Source of the DNA: Acanthosepion lycidas
Lineage: Eukaryota > Mollusca > Cephalopoda > Sepiida > Sepiidae
Direction of reading: 5' to 3'
Length of the DNA: 64,000 nucleotides
Assembly: GCA_963932145.1 (NCBI GenBank)
Contig: OZ010574.1
Span: 58,796,732-58,860,731, forward strand
Under the pieces are notes generated by a model. That model was not told the origin of the DNA, did not search any database, and saw only the letters and a list, made by a program, of their open reading frames with translations. A program made the position numbers and the translations under genes. Of this stretch, positions 49,337-61,699 are shown piece by piece (position 1 is the first letter of the stretch; each line of letters starts with the position of its first letter).

Positions 49337-50643
49337 TTAGAAATTACAAATTTGAAAAAAAAAAAAAAAAAAAAAAGGGAAAAAAAAAAAAAAAAAGCTA
49401 TATTCATAAATTTAAAAAAATAAAAATTAATTTTTTTTCAGTCTGCATTGTAAGACTTAATTTTTTGGGGGAAATTAAATAAATCATTTTCTGTTTTTTT
49501 TTTGTTTTTTTTTTTTAAAACAAAATGACTATTAAAATGGTGTTATTTGCTTTTGTTAATTGTTTTGGATTCAGGGCAGATGATATGCAAATGATGAAGA
49601 TGACAAATAGGTTTTTTAACTGCACAAACTGAAACAAAATAAAGGAAGGTTAAAAAATAAGTTAAAATAAATCAAAGGCCACACCAAAAGCATAGGTAAG
49701 GCAATCAAACTTAATCTCAACCTGAAGTTGGACCACATCATGATAAAAAGATGTAAATTAAAACGCACCACAATACACACTATGCAATCTTTCTCTCACA
49801 CCCCCACTTATCTGTATATACATCTGTCTGTCCAATAATTTAATCAGCTGCAAGAGAAAAGTAGAGTGAGTTTAGGAGTGGGGAAAGAAAGAAAGAAGAT
49901 ATGTTACCACAACAGGTAGGTGAGAAAAACCTTATGAGGTGGATAGACAATGAAAGGATACAGACAATGACTGAATTTGTCAATATTTGGTTGATATACT
50001 GAAAGACATCTAATAATGTGTATGTATTTGAGTTGGTGTGAGATTATATGGACATTCTTTTCAACAGATGAATACAAAAGCAGCAGTTTTGTTAAATCCC
50101 AAGTAACTGTGCATGATTCTTCTCTCATTTGAGTAAAAAAAAAAAAGAAAAAAAAAAGAAAAAGAAGAAAGAAAATTTACCATTTCATTACTAAAGGAAA
50201 GAGTTTTGATTTATTAAATACTGATATAGAATTTTTCTCTTTCAAATAGGATGAAATATTCAGTTACAGATGTTTCAGTTGGTGAATACAATTCCATGAT
50301 AATAGAATATTGATTTAGTTATCAGAGTCTACTGTAAACTAATAAGATACTTTGTATTCATCAGCCAACAAGAATCCCTCTGTAATTTACAATATAATTA
50401 CTATCATTAATAGTCAAATTTGGGAATATACCTACCAAGCTTGTTTTTAGATATGTAAAATATTAGTAAATTTAATAGCAATAGTAATAGAATCAATGGA
50501 CAGACAGTGTGTATGGACTGACAGGCTATCAAATTGATTTTAAAAAGTGGACAATGTGTGAGTGTGTGTGTGCATAATCACAGCACATCAAGAAGTGTAG
50601 TGGTGGTGGTATTTGTTATTTAGGAGGAAGAGAAGGCAATTGG
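48445..50643. other. intron of the TBC1D10-like gene, 5' part
   Basis: Contains interrupted poly(A) tracts at 49290-49397 and a short (CA)n at 48891-48914. No coding signal. Confidence 0.5.
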
Positions 50644-50766
50644 TTAAGAAGGATTTTTGTTCCTCTTGCCTGATGACTGGGCCTTTTCACGAAGGTTTCT
50701 ACGTTTAGTAATTTGGTATTGATGTTCCTTCTCCATGTCTTTCTCATCTACATTCAATTTCAAAGA
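50644..50766 (-). CDS. TBC1D10A: TBC1D10-like Rab GAP, post-TBC exon with in-frame stop (short isoform end)
   Basis: Acceptor TTTCTATTTCAG at 50767-50778, phase 0, joining directly to the 54921 exon. It encodes SLKLNVDEKDMEKEHQYQIT then KRRNLREKAQSSGKRNKNPS and TAA. The pattern (D/T)ExxxExEHxxQxxxxR matches LPVTERQIEREHLIQLRRW, which follows the TBC domain in vertebrate TBC1D10A. Two CGT arginine codons (50703-50701, 50691-50689) supply GT donors in phase 1, the phase needed to join the large last exon. The exon may therefore either end a short isoform or splice on to 41015. Confidence 0.75.
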   Translation of the reverse strand, partial: SLKLNVDEKDMEKEHQYQITKRRNLREKAQSSGKRNKNPS

Positions 50767-51189
50767 CTGAAATAGAAAAGAAGGATTTTATTATTAATAA
50801 AGAGAAAAGAATCTTTTTCTTTCTAGAACAGGAGAATTTTTTTTTTTAATTTTCTCACATTGAAAATTTTTGTATATTGTATAATATTAAGATTTTTTGC
50901 TAAAGCCATCAAATAAACAAACTAAGTTGTATCCCCTGAATGAAACTCTTCAGCTTTTTTAGGCTGCCTCACTTCTAGTCTCTATGGATAGCTACTGTAC
51001 CTGAAACAACTGTTTCATTGTCCATTGAAATGTATCTTACAGGATGAATTGATTCAAATTTATTATAGTGACATTGACTCATTACAATTTAATCACCTAT
51101 ATCAGCTGAAGAATGCCCTTAACAACAAACTTTGATCAGTTGCATCTCATATGAGGCCTATGACTATGTTGAATAATACACAATTTACA

Positions 51190-52345
51190 ACTATTGATGT
51201 ATTAGAGAAATTATACATTAAGATGCCAAACAAAGTCTTTGTCGGATATTTTTCTACTGATCATATTCATGAGAATCTCCCTTTTGTTGTAGAGTGGAAC
51301 ATATCTGAAATAGCTATTTTGGTAACCATAAATCTATGCCACCTGGGTGTCACTTGAAGGCGACATTTTATATATACTAAGAACTTACAATTTTCTACAG
51401 GAAACATTCTTTATGTAAGCCCTGTACCAAATTCAAACCCCGATTTTTTCTACCTGATTGAACCCTGTTGCAATGTTGTCTTTGTTCAAAATAGCCGAGA
51501 ATTAGAGGTAGCTAGAGAGCATCAAAAGAACTGAAGACTAGATGGAGGAAACAAAGAAGAAGAGGTTTATTAAATACTCATACATAGAAGGGAAATACTT
51601 GAGTAAATCAAATACTACTATAAAGAGGCTAGGAGCAGTCCATTGTCACAGTAGTAGGGAAGAGCAGGAAGTAGGCTGGGTATTACTCTACAACAAACTC
51701 AATGAAATCTATTCAACCAATATAATGTTAAACATTCATTTTGAGGGCCTATTATCTTCAATTTCTCACAAAATCCTCCTTTGCTTTTTCTATGTAAAAA
51801 CATGAACAAATGAATAGTTATAAATTGTTTTGATCAACTATTTGCATGACAGTTTTCCGAGTTCTACCTACTATTTCTACCTAGACATGGGTGCATCTTT
51901 TAACCTAAGCAAATGAGAACATATATCTCAAATAAAGACACAGAACCAAATCAAATTGCAGAGAATCATCCTATCAGAAATGGTCATGTTGAAAGGCACA
52001 ATGGTATCATTTGGAAAGCTACTAAACTAGCTTTAAAATATAACCACCATGACAAGCAACATTAGAAATTAATATTTTTAGATGCTTTGCTTTCCATTAA
52101 ATACTTGCTGTTGACCCCAACCTATGCTGCACAAATGTTTTTTATTTTTAATTTTAAATAATGATCTTCCTTTGGCAATTCCTTACTAACTTGATTAACA
52201 AACCTCAGAACTGTGCCCTTTCATTGATTTGTCAGGAAAAAAAAGAAATAAAAAGAAAGAAAGATGCCTCCCTTCATGGATGAAGTGGAATTAATTGATG
52301 CTAACACTTCTTATGCAACAATTAAGCATCAAGGTGGACATTAAT
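51190..52345 (+). mobile_element. LTR retrotransposon fossil (Ty3/gypsy type), pol fragment
   Basis: Near 51280 a PFVVE motif marks the junction of reverse transcriptase and RNase H. At about 51960-52130 an integrase-like segment is visible (NGHVERHNGIIWKATKLALK), and at about 52270-52340 the segment that follows the integrase core (MDEVELIDANTSYATIKHQ). The order RT/RNase H then integrase on the + strand is that of Ty3/gypsy elements. The copy is broken in several places, lacks its 5' half, and appears old. It lies in an intron of the TBC1D10-like gene. Confidence 0.6.
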
Positions 52346-52349
52346 CAAA

Positions 52350-53690
52350 ATATAAGACAGAAGAGCTTGAAAGAGATCCCGATTAACAAACCCTACTAAA
52401 AGATATGTGTATTATTATGAAATATAAGCTAATAAAGTAGTGAAAAATATCAGAAAAAGTAATTTTCATTTTCAACTGGTTTGAAAATAGATTACTTTTA
52501 CACTTGCAGGAAAAGCTGTGTTGTGTCAGGCATATTTTTTCGTATTTAAAGTTATATTATTTTAAAATGTACAGAATATTTTACAAAAAGGTACAATATT
52601 GTTATTTTTTTGCTTTTGTTTGGCAAAAAAGTTCGTTTTTTACAGTTATTATTACCGCTTTTTTAATGATTTAAAACTTTCTCGAACAAGCAAAAAGTTA
52701 TTATATGAGTTTATTATTTATGCTATTTTGATTAATTATTTTGACAATTTTATCAAACATTTTTAAATAGCAAAATACATGTTTGAAATCTGCAAAATTT
52801 TTAAATTTTACTATAAATAAAATAACCCATTTTACTGGAATAGCCAAACTAACAATACATTTTAAAAACTGTAATGTCATAAATAAACATTATTTTTATT
52901 ATATTTTTATATTACAACCCACTACAAAAAAAAGTCTTTTATTTTTGTTTCAAGAAGAGTTAAAAGGACTAAAGTACAGTGCTTGCTTATTCATATACTC
53001 ATTCTATACACAATTTATTAATATTTAACTATTTTTAACTTAAAAAGGTAAAAGTTTTCCTTATATTTCCCAACCACAGTATCTGAACATATTCATTTTC
53101 AATAAAAAAAAAAATAAAAAAAATCTGAGAAAATAAAGGTATATCTATTTACTCCTGTCATTTATTTTAGAGGAGTTATGATTTCAAGAGTTGTTTACTG
53201 ATGCTATCACAATTTCAGACAATCTATTTTAAAACATTATTCATGTATACAATTTGGCTTGTACTACTACTACTACTACTAGTGAGAAAACAAGATCACT
53301 CTCCAACTTCACATTTGAACAAAGATGTAAAATGGATGAATTAAAACATTATAACAGCAAAAGCAGTAAAAACAATAAGGTCAATAAGCAAAACAATAAG
53401 GTCAATAAGCCAAACAATTTCTGGAATCTCTACTCCATTTTTTTGTAACTTTTCTTTATCTAGTTCTATGAGCCATAAATTGATGTTTTATGAAATTTAG
53501 AAACTTAAATTTAAAATGTAATATGTAAATACAGTTATTAAATTAATGATTTAAATTAACATGCATATTTTTTTTTCCAATTTTAAAAAATTCAGAATTT
53601 TTAAATGAAAAATTCTGAGTTTAATTAACAAAGGTTATTACTGTTTATTGATCCCTTAATCTCCCTTTAAGAAAAGGGAAAGTTTAATGG
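52350..53690. other. AT-rich intron stretch
   Basis: Contains a short (ACT)n run at 53262-53282 and a twofold 20-bp tandem repeat at 53370-53412. No genes seen. Confidence 0.55.
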
Positions 53691-54050
53691 TGTCAGGAAA
53701 TTCAGTACTATGTCTTGGTGGGTGAATATTTGACCAATATCTATACCCATGTCTAGTAATCTGTTGTAGCATACCTACAGATGATAATGGTTATGTCCCC
53801 ATTCCCATAGTAAGTACTGTATGTTGGTCTGCAGTTCGAGATTCATTGTGGAATTCAGCTGACTACTACTTCTACATGCCACTAGAAAATCTTATATGTG
53901 TTGTTCATGTCCTAAATATCATTGTTCATTATCAACCTTCATGTGATTATTCTATTCAGTAACCTTCCCTAGGTTACAACATTTTGGCAATGAGGATTAG
54001 CCAAAATTACAACATTTTGGCAACAAGGATTAGCCAAAATTACAACATAA
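53691..54050 (+). mobile_element. probable solo LTR with primer-binding-site-like edge (fossil)
   Basis: About 288 bp from TGTCAGG (53691) to GTTACA (53978) have TG...CA ends. They are followed by ACATTTTGGCAATGAGGAT, resembling the primer-binding-site edge (TTTGGCGACGAGGAT) of Ty3/gypsy elements. This edge is then repeated in tandem (period about 30 bp, 53974-54045). No internal region follows, so it is a remnant. It cannot be the same copy as the pol fragment upstream if this is a 5' LTR. Confidence 0.4.
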
Positions 54051-54920
54051 TCATTCACAGAAATTCTTTGTTCATCTTAAATATCAGGGTTTGACTTTCT
54101 AGAGTTGTTCAGGGCTAGTGAATTCATTCTATGGATCTTTTCATTTTAGCCCTCTTCAGGTATATAATCTGTACAGAAAGAAAACGGTCTCTTTCTATAT
54201 GAAAAATCTGTAGAAATAGACTGGTTGATATCTTGTAAACAGAAAACCAAAAAAAAAAAAAAAAAAAAAGACAAAAAAACAATAATGAGCTCCAAATTAA
54301 AGTATCAGGGCTTGAACTGTACAAAGTATATGTACAAAGTATATGTAGAACAGTTGTTGGCATTAACTTCTACTACAGCTTTTCTGTTAGAAATAATTTT
54401 TATCTTACTTCATATTTTCCATTTTAAGCTTATGTGCTTCAAAAAGACTGCACAGTTCTGAAACAATAGCAAAATCCTATAACAATTTCTTCACACCCTA
54501 TTACAGACTGATTTGCAATGAAGTAGATAATCAAATCTGTTGCTATATTGTATCAAGTATAGCAGATTACAATTAAATTGAATCTACTCTCTTCCTACTT
54601 AATTGACCAAAGCCAATGTTTTTTTCTTGTAATCAATTAAGTAAGGCTATTAAATATTTTGTAAAAATACATCCACCAGTGATACTGGTTTCACATTTTG
54701 ATAGAATTTAGATGACCCACTAAAATAGAAAAACATTTGGAATTAGATATAGGATGGTTTCACAAACAGTTAACAGATCCTTCTACTAAACATTAGTTTT
54801 CTGATGGCTTTTCTATTCAAAACTTCTGTTGCATTTAAAAAATAAGAGAAAACTCCACACATGTGCACAGCATATTTACATATATAACATATCAGGAGAC
54901 TACAGAAACTATGCACTTAC

Positions 54921-55075
54921 CTCTTTGGAAATAAAATCACCATCTATCAATTCATGCGGAATGTGTCGTAATTTCTCCATTGTTTCATAAAGAGTTGGAC
55001 ATTCTGCAAGTTTCTCTGGAGTTCCTAGTGTTAATTTGAACAGCACAAGAGCTATTCGAAACATCACTTTCACAC
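54921..55075 (-). CDS. TBC1D10A: TBC1D10-like Rab GAP, exon with end of TBC domain
   Basis: Acceptor TTTTCATTTTCAG, donor GAG|GTAAGT. Phase 1 in, phase 0 out. It encodes GVKVMFRIALVLFKLTLGTP, then EKLAECPTLYETMEKLRHIP and HELIDGDFISKE. This matches human TBC1D10A ([20 protein letters not shown], then YETIERLRS), the last helices of the TBC fold. TBC domains speed GTP hydrolysis by Rab proteins using Arg and Gln fingers that lie in the N-terminal half, outside this window. TBC1D10 members act on Rab35 and Rab27-type GTPases in membrane traffic and microvilli. Confidence 0.93.
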
Positions 55076-55365
55076 CTGAAAATGAAAAGCAAAGAACTGC
55101 ATCTATATATGCATATTCATTGAAATCAATAATTGAGATCAAGTTGGAATAAGTTTTCGATATTTACAGGCACTAAAGATTATTTAAATAAAGAAGGAAG
55201 CATGCAGTGAAGACAGACATATTTTATAATGATAAGCCTATACAATTGGTAGGATATATACTTCTAAGCGCATATTAGTGGTACAAGAGAAAACTGAATT
55301 CAGGATTATTTGACTCATTAATATGAATTCAATCAAAAGAATAAAAACTAAAGCAGACCTTAAAG

Positions 55366-55760
55366 CAGTGGTTTGCAACTTATTTTGCCCGATGCACCCT
55401 TTTCACCATAAGTCATTCCTCACCTTTCCAAGATTGTCTTATTCAAAAGATGCATTCTAAATAATATGCATATATTATTGAAAATCTTCATTCTTTTCCC
55501 TATTAGTACATATACATTTACATGGAATATTTTTGTAGTAATTAAAAAACACAAGAGCTAGTGGAAAGAAAACCCAACATGACTTCTCAGTTGGGTAGAC
55601 TGAAGCACATTGCAGATTGTGCCACCTTGGAGTGTGTGAAAGTTAACATTTTGAGTCTACCAGTCTATGGCGCCAATTCCCCATTTGAAAGGCTGAAGTC
55701 TTTATTATATTTACCCCCCCCCACTCCATACAAATACCAAAAACATTCCTCCTGAAAGTG
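55366..55760 (+). mobile_element. possible hAT-type element 5' end
   Basis: CAGTGGTTTGCAACTTATTT at 55366 resembles the CAGNGGTTCTCAAC terminal repeat of hAT transposons, and is followed by a GCACCC-rich start. No matching inverted right end was found nearby, so the extent is unknown. Confidence 0.35.
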
Positions 55761-57319
55761 AGGCAGTAAATGGACAATTTTTGTTTGTAACACAAGTGTC
55801 AAGACAAAAAGAAAACAATCTAAAACCAGAATCACTTAAAGACATATTTTATACAATACAAACAAAACAGTTCATAAAGTTGTGATCATATAAAACTACT
55901 CATGTTTAATTTTCCTTTTTAAAGCGCTTAAAATGGCTTAGATTTTGAGCCTAGTTTAAAAGCATAAGAGTAAAAAAGAGAGCTAGTCATTTGTTTGCTG
56001 AAGGCTGATAATCTGTTATCCATATTCTTTGTTTTCACACATTTTCAATGACTGCACATAAATTGTTACTTAGAGGCTCACAGTCAATATAACTGCTTGT
56101 CTACTAATGTATCTAAAAAGGAAAAGTTAGATGCATCAATTGTAAATAATTCAAAAATAAAAAGTTATGGTTTGGTTCATTTTGTTTTACAGCATATCAA
56201 CACCTCAATGGTGACAAGATTTTTAAGATATGTTTATATGAATAGAATATGCATTCTTTGTAAGAAATCATTTTGTAGATCATACTGACACTGACATATT
56301 TTTGTAAAGAGGGTTTTTGTTGAGAGTCAAATGTATTGCTGGTTATTTTTTTTCCCCAAAAATGTATTGCTGGTATTTTTACTATAAAAATCTATTTCTA
56401 TACTTTCATTGTATTTTCACTCTAGTTTGGGGGTTAACTATTTGCCTATAGCTGGGACCCTGACATGTGCTAGCACCCCAGCTCAAAGTGGATCAAGGAA
56501 CAGCAATTAAGAGGTGGTTCCACACTTTTCAAAACTTCCTGATCAGAGGCTTTGCTGTTGGACATAGTTTGTCATACCCAAGATGATAAAAAGTTATGGA
56601 AAGAGACAAAGATAGCAAAAAAAAAAAAAAACCAAGAAAAAAAACCCGTCAAAATGAACACGTTCATCTTTTTCTTGACTCTTACAAACACTGTAACCAA
56701 AATCCATTCAGTCAGTGATTAAAAATATGTCCTAGCATAAATATCAGCTTGACATTAAACAGTTGTGAAGCTCCAAAGCAAAATAGAATAATTAATGTTT
56801 AAAATACATGAATAAAAAATTAAAAAAAAACACAGACAAAAAAACAAACAGCTTTTCTGGATATTAACCCAGAAAGTGAAAGCGTTTCTCACTTTTGTTA
56901 CAAAAGAAAATTTTTAAATAACAATTTCAAATGTAGCATGAAGTGTAAATAAATTACAACTATTTGCATGATAATTCTTTTCATAGCACTTGTCAGATTA
57001 AACAAATTCTTACATTTAAATACCAAATAAAGAATAAATATTATTATATGCCTTTCTAGTCAGACTAGTATGCTAATATTGGTTATTATACTAACATTGT
57101 TTTGGACATTGCACATTCTTCAAGTGTCTGTAATAGTCAGGAACCTTATCAATATTTTAAGCTAAACTCTTTAATCAATCCACAGGAGTAGATTGTTCTC
57201 ATTCCATTTTCTGCATTTAGGGAATAACTTGTACCAGTTATTTCTCCACTAAGCTATGTGGATCTTAGATAATCCAGTGGTCTTAAACCTAACATCTGTA
57301 CTTCTGTGATGGAATATTG

Positions 57320-57500
57320 GGGTCTGTCTATATTTCTGAGATGAGGTATAATGTACATTATTTACATTATTCGGACTATTGTCCTCATCTTTGTTGCCAT
57401 ATTTATCACAACATTTCGGCCGTTGTACGCTCCGGTCTTCTTGTGATAAATATGGCAACAAAGATGAGGACAATAGTCCGAATAATGTAAATAATGAATA
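57320..57500. mobile_element. SINE tail as perfect 56-bp inverted repeat
   Basis: The stretch 57356-57411 is repeated exactly inverted at 57441-57496, with a 29-base loop between. Sequence belongs to the SINE family at 20637/20880: tail AAATATGGCAACAAAGATGA, body CCGGAGCGTACAACGGCCGA in the loop. A minus-strand tail continues to about 57320 (GTCTGTCTATATTTCTGAG). It lies in an intron of the TBC1D10-like gene. Confidence 0.85.
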
Positions 57501-58035
57501 TTGGAGTGTCCTACCTTTTCTTAAATCAGAAGCTGCCAGGTGTTCATTTGTATTCTAGGTCTACTGATAAGGTAGTCAGTGTCTGACATGTGCTGATTCT
57601 TTCAATCATCTTATCTTCCAGTGTTGATATCTGTATATTATCTTGACTTGACAGTGATTGATGACCACCCTTTTTTACCTTCATACCTCAACAACCATAC
57701 CTAATTTCAATACATCCAAGTGGGTGGCTGGTCTCACCATTGTATTCCTTTGATTAGGACATGACACTCAAATATTCCACCAGCTAAGACATTATATTTA
57801 ATACATCAAAATTAAATCACTGGATTATCAAAGAAAAACATAGTATAGTCTAGATTAAAGCATTTGTTGAAGAATATTTGGTCCAGTTGAGAAAAACAGA
57901 TACACACAAAGACAATGAGGATAATTAATACAAGATATCCCTTAAGTAGGGAAAGTAGAGTGAAAACAAAATAAAATTAAATAAAAAAATTTCGCTAAAA
58001 ATTTCAGGATGGTTACTGATTACGATAAGCATCTG

Positions 58036-58080
58036 AAGAATGTAAAACCTGAAGATACTGAATGTAAAACCTGAAGGTAC
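58036..58080. repeat. short tandem repeat, two units of ~23 bp
   Basis: GAATGTAAAACCTGAAGATA recurs once directly downstream with small changes. The surrounding intron (57500-59286) is otherwise unremarkable. Confidence 0.7.
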
Positions 58081-59286
58081 AACTGAAATATGAGTATAGT
58101 AATAATTCCTCATACAAAAAATTCTAAGAAAATAGAAAAAAAAAACAATGGTAATTTTAAAAGTATTCAAGTTTGCATAAAAATATCAGGTACTGTGGAT
58201 ATTTTAGAATTGTCATTGTGTAAACAAATGTATTGTCACAATTAAGCAAATGCTCTATTTTTTTAAAAGCATAATGAGAAAAATATACAACATTGATATT
58301 ATTTTCAATATAAACAAAACTAGTGCCCCTTTTCATACTGATGAAATCATTACATTTAAAATTTTTCAAAGAAATTAATGCAAATGAACACATGAAAATT
58401 AAAATTGCTGCTGAAATGATTTGAAAAGTTACTTCTGATCAAACCTGAAATTAAAAAGAAAAAAAAAAAACTTACATGTTATACTTACCTGTTTTTTGGT
58501 GGCTTGGGCTGATACTTTGTCTAAAAGCCTTCTGAGATGATAAGCTTTCTGCTAATGTGTAATATTAGCCTGTAGATATAGACTGATTTTTTTTCAGACC
58601 AGTTTCTTTTTTTGTTATATTTTCCAAATTTGCTCAAGTATCTGTTGCATTCAGTAACATTATGTTAATATTTTATCTACAAAAATTTATTATTTTTATT
58701 CTTGTCATATCTTCCATGGAAATTTTAGAGACTCATCAACCAATCTACCTTTCCACAGCTGGTGTATTTTTTCACTATCCAACTCAGAGATTGAACTTTG
58801 AGTGAATCAAATAAGGTGACCTAAATGAATTAATGTTTAGTATTTAATAGATTAATAATATCAGATCTCAGAAATTCAAATAAAAATGTAATCAATACAG
58901 CTAGTTTCAATGATAATCATAAACAGAAAAATAGTAATAATTATTATAATAATAAACCTGTTATTTTCAGGAAGAGAGATATAAACAAATACTTTTATAG
59001 AGTGCACCAGCTTAGATCATTTTGACTAGGAATTGTAACTCAAGAAATTTACTTAGTAAAATAGTAACACTAATAGCATAACTATACTATCAAATACCAA
59101 TTCATACATTCACAATGTATGTGATCGGGTTAGGCAAGATACAGGTTTGTTAATGTTGTTCTTACACAATCTAAAAGAAGCAGGATTGACTGATCCAATA
59201 TAGATTATGCATGCACTCATAAAATCTGATATTACAAAAGAAAAAAAAAAAGCTAAATTTCCAATGATATAAAGATTTAGGAAGTA

Positions 59287-59388
59287 TTAGGTTGGTGCAA
59301 AAATAATGACGTAATAATGTCGTTTTTTGACGTATTTTTTAACGTCAAAAAACGACATTATTACGTCATTATTTTTGCACCAACCTAA
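59287..59388. mobile_element. MADE1-like mariner MITE, 102 bp, perfect hairpin, TA target duplication
   Basis: Perfect palindrome with arms of 47 bp, starting TTAGGTTGGTGCAAAAATAA, with an 8-base loop and TA duplications at 59285-59286 and 59389-59390. It is nearly identical to the 2324 copy with the loop in the opposite orientation. It sits in the intron between exons 59837 and 55075 of the TBC1D10-like gene, so it is transcribed with that pre-mRNA. Confidence 0.93.
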
Positions 59389-59836
59389 TAAATAATTATA
59401 TTACTTGCTCTAAGAAGTTGCACAAATATATATAAAACTAAAAATGATGTAGTAAAATAATTTAACAGATTCATTTGGGAAGGAGTTGGATGTGTACACT
59501 TAGTATTCAAAAGGAGGAAATCAGTAAAACTGACTTTATGGAAATGTGGCAGTATTAAATAACTAAAACTTTTAGTTGATGAAAGGTGGTAAACATTATT
59601 GAGTGCTGTATATTGTTCTGTATGCTTTCTATAAGAAAATGAAAATACTATACTGTATGCTTTTTTTGTCAGATATATAATGATTTCATCATTGCCTTTT
59701 TTTTTATAGATATCAGCTCAATATAAATCCATGAAATATGGTAAATGATGATAATTGCTTGAATTATAATAGATTCATATTCCATCATGCTAGGAGTCCA
59801 CATTATGTTTAAAAAGGCAAACTAATTTTAAATTAC

Positions 59837-59951
59837 CTTCACAGAAAAACATATCCCATACTCGCAGAACTGCAGTCCAAGGCAATGTTCGACTAAAGAT
59901 ACACATAAACCATTCAGTCATATAAAGGATTGGTTCGATCTTTTGCTTTTT
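59837..59951 (-). CDS. TBC1D10A: TBC1D10-like Rab GAP, exon with TBC signature
   Basis: Acceptor TTTTTCTCCAG, donor GAAG|GTAATT. Phase 0 in, phase 1 out. It encodes [20 protein letters not shown] then [18 protein letters not shown]. This is almost identical to human TBC1D10A ([20 protein letters not shown] then [18 protein letters not shown]) and contains the conserved RxxDxF-type RVWDMFF block of TBC domains. Confidence 0.95.
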
Positions 59952-61200
59952 CTGGAGAAAAATAAAAAAATAAAGAAATAATTTTTTTATTTAAAATAAA
60001 CTTTGCTAAGTTAGTCGGTTGGTAATAAAGTTTCTAAATATTTTGTGCAGCTAAATTTTTACTATTTTTCCAAAAAGAAACAAAAAATATTCAACAAAAT
60101 TGCTACTTATCACCTGCTGCCAATATCTCCACAAATTACAAATTGCTTTGGGATAGAATGATACTAGTTTTGGATCAAAGATCATCTACAAGTGTTATTC
60201 TGACAATCATTTAGAAAAACTTTAATCAACCGGAAAATGTTGAAGAAAACAGAACATGTTAGAAAATACTAAATTGGGCATGCATCTTAGAACTATCCAA
60301 ACAAAAATGCAACAATTTTCCATGAACTATTTAGCATTGTTGTGCAACAGGCAGATTTGATTAAACTGTGGCATATTCTGGCAATTACATCAAGCAAAAG
60401 ATTGAGTAATGTGCTTTCAAGCAGTTCTCAGTAAATACATTACATGTTCCAACAAACATTTTCTGACAACTTTAAATTAATGACTGATTAGAATAAAAGT
60501 TTAATATATTTTCAGTACATAATCTGACTTCATTTGATTCCAATTCATACTTATGATTTTAAAGTAACCAATGTCTATGTTCTGAATTAGCCAGCCTTAA
60601 CACAGATTGTAAATTTCCATCTATAATTCTTGAGCACAATGCATATTTATTATCACTGTTGAGAAAAAGTGCTCATAAGTATATATTTCTAGATATGACC
60701 AGAATTTGCACAAATTAAAAGTAATTTAGGAAATTTTTCATATAGAAAAAGAACTAGCAGAAATCTGGAGCAATGACCTCTGTATGTTTCTGAATTTTTT
60801 TTCAGAAACAATGTCAACATCCATAGTCAATGGAATAGCAAAAAGCATAAATTGCTCCTTGTGGTGATTAAGCATTTACTGTGTAGTAAACTAATCACTG
60901 ATTGTCAGATAGGAAACCAATCAACAGGAGGAGACCTTTTTCACCAGGAACATGGTGAGGGAAAATATTGGAATAAAATACATGAAATGCATTAAGATGT
61001 GGGACAGATTTGATCAGTAGCAAATTGTAGGAAAAATTGAAAGAAAAACTTTCAAACCAAGTTTAGTTTCTCCTCAAATACAGCAGCAGCTTAGAACTTA
61101 GATGGTTGTGATTTGTCACTGGCTAAAACAGGAAAAAAAGGAAGGGGAAAAAAAATGATCTAAAAAGAATGACTATTTGGAGACACTAAATTTGGAGCAT

Positions 61201-61228
61201 TTACCCTAACACACACACACACACACAG
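61201..61228. repeat. (CA)n microsatellite
   Basis: About ten CA units in the intron between exons 63911 and 59951. Confidence 0.85.
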
Positions 61229-61389
61229 TGAAGGTGTGCATTTCTAGCATTTCTCACTCAGACAAGTTTTAGTTTGTAAATAACTTTTTTAAAAAAATGT
61301 GTATGTGGAAGGGGGTATCCTTACTTTTTTTTCTTTTACAAACAATAACAAGTAGTCTTGTTATTTACTAACAACAGTTTATGTTGGCA

Positions 61390-61465
61390 AAGAGCACCTA
61401 GTGAGGATTAAATTCACTACTTGATAGTTCAGCTTGCTGACTATGATACCATGATCATGTGGCCA
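61390..61465 (-). mobile_element. tRNA-derived SINE head
   Basis: The reverse complement reads ATGGTATCATAGTCAGCAAG (box A-like) and AGTGAATTTAATCC (box B-like). It resembles the 45235 head in its first half. Confidence 0.5.
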
Positions 61466-61699
61466 CTGTTTTCTTTATTATCTGTATAATACTAAAAGTC
61501 TGTGATTGCATGCAGGCTTGTCTGATGCATAATGATTTATGAGTTGTTTATACAAGAAGTATTTTTATTTTAACTTTCTTCAAACAGACAATTTTTTAAT
61601 TAAAATATTTTTAAGTTAAAGACAGACACAAAGAGATCCTGCTTTGCTGTTTCTTCCAGTTGTTTGTAGAATATTTATGTTTCAGCTTTCTTTAAACAA

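Noticed and set aside
20914-57473. Similar short peptides (QRPK...KYG.KDE.NSPNNVNNVH) encoded at 20.9-21.1 kb and 57.25-57.47 kb
   Set aside because: The similarity is a by-product of the shared SINE body and tail at DNA level. There is no sign of selection on the protein.
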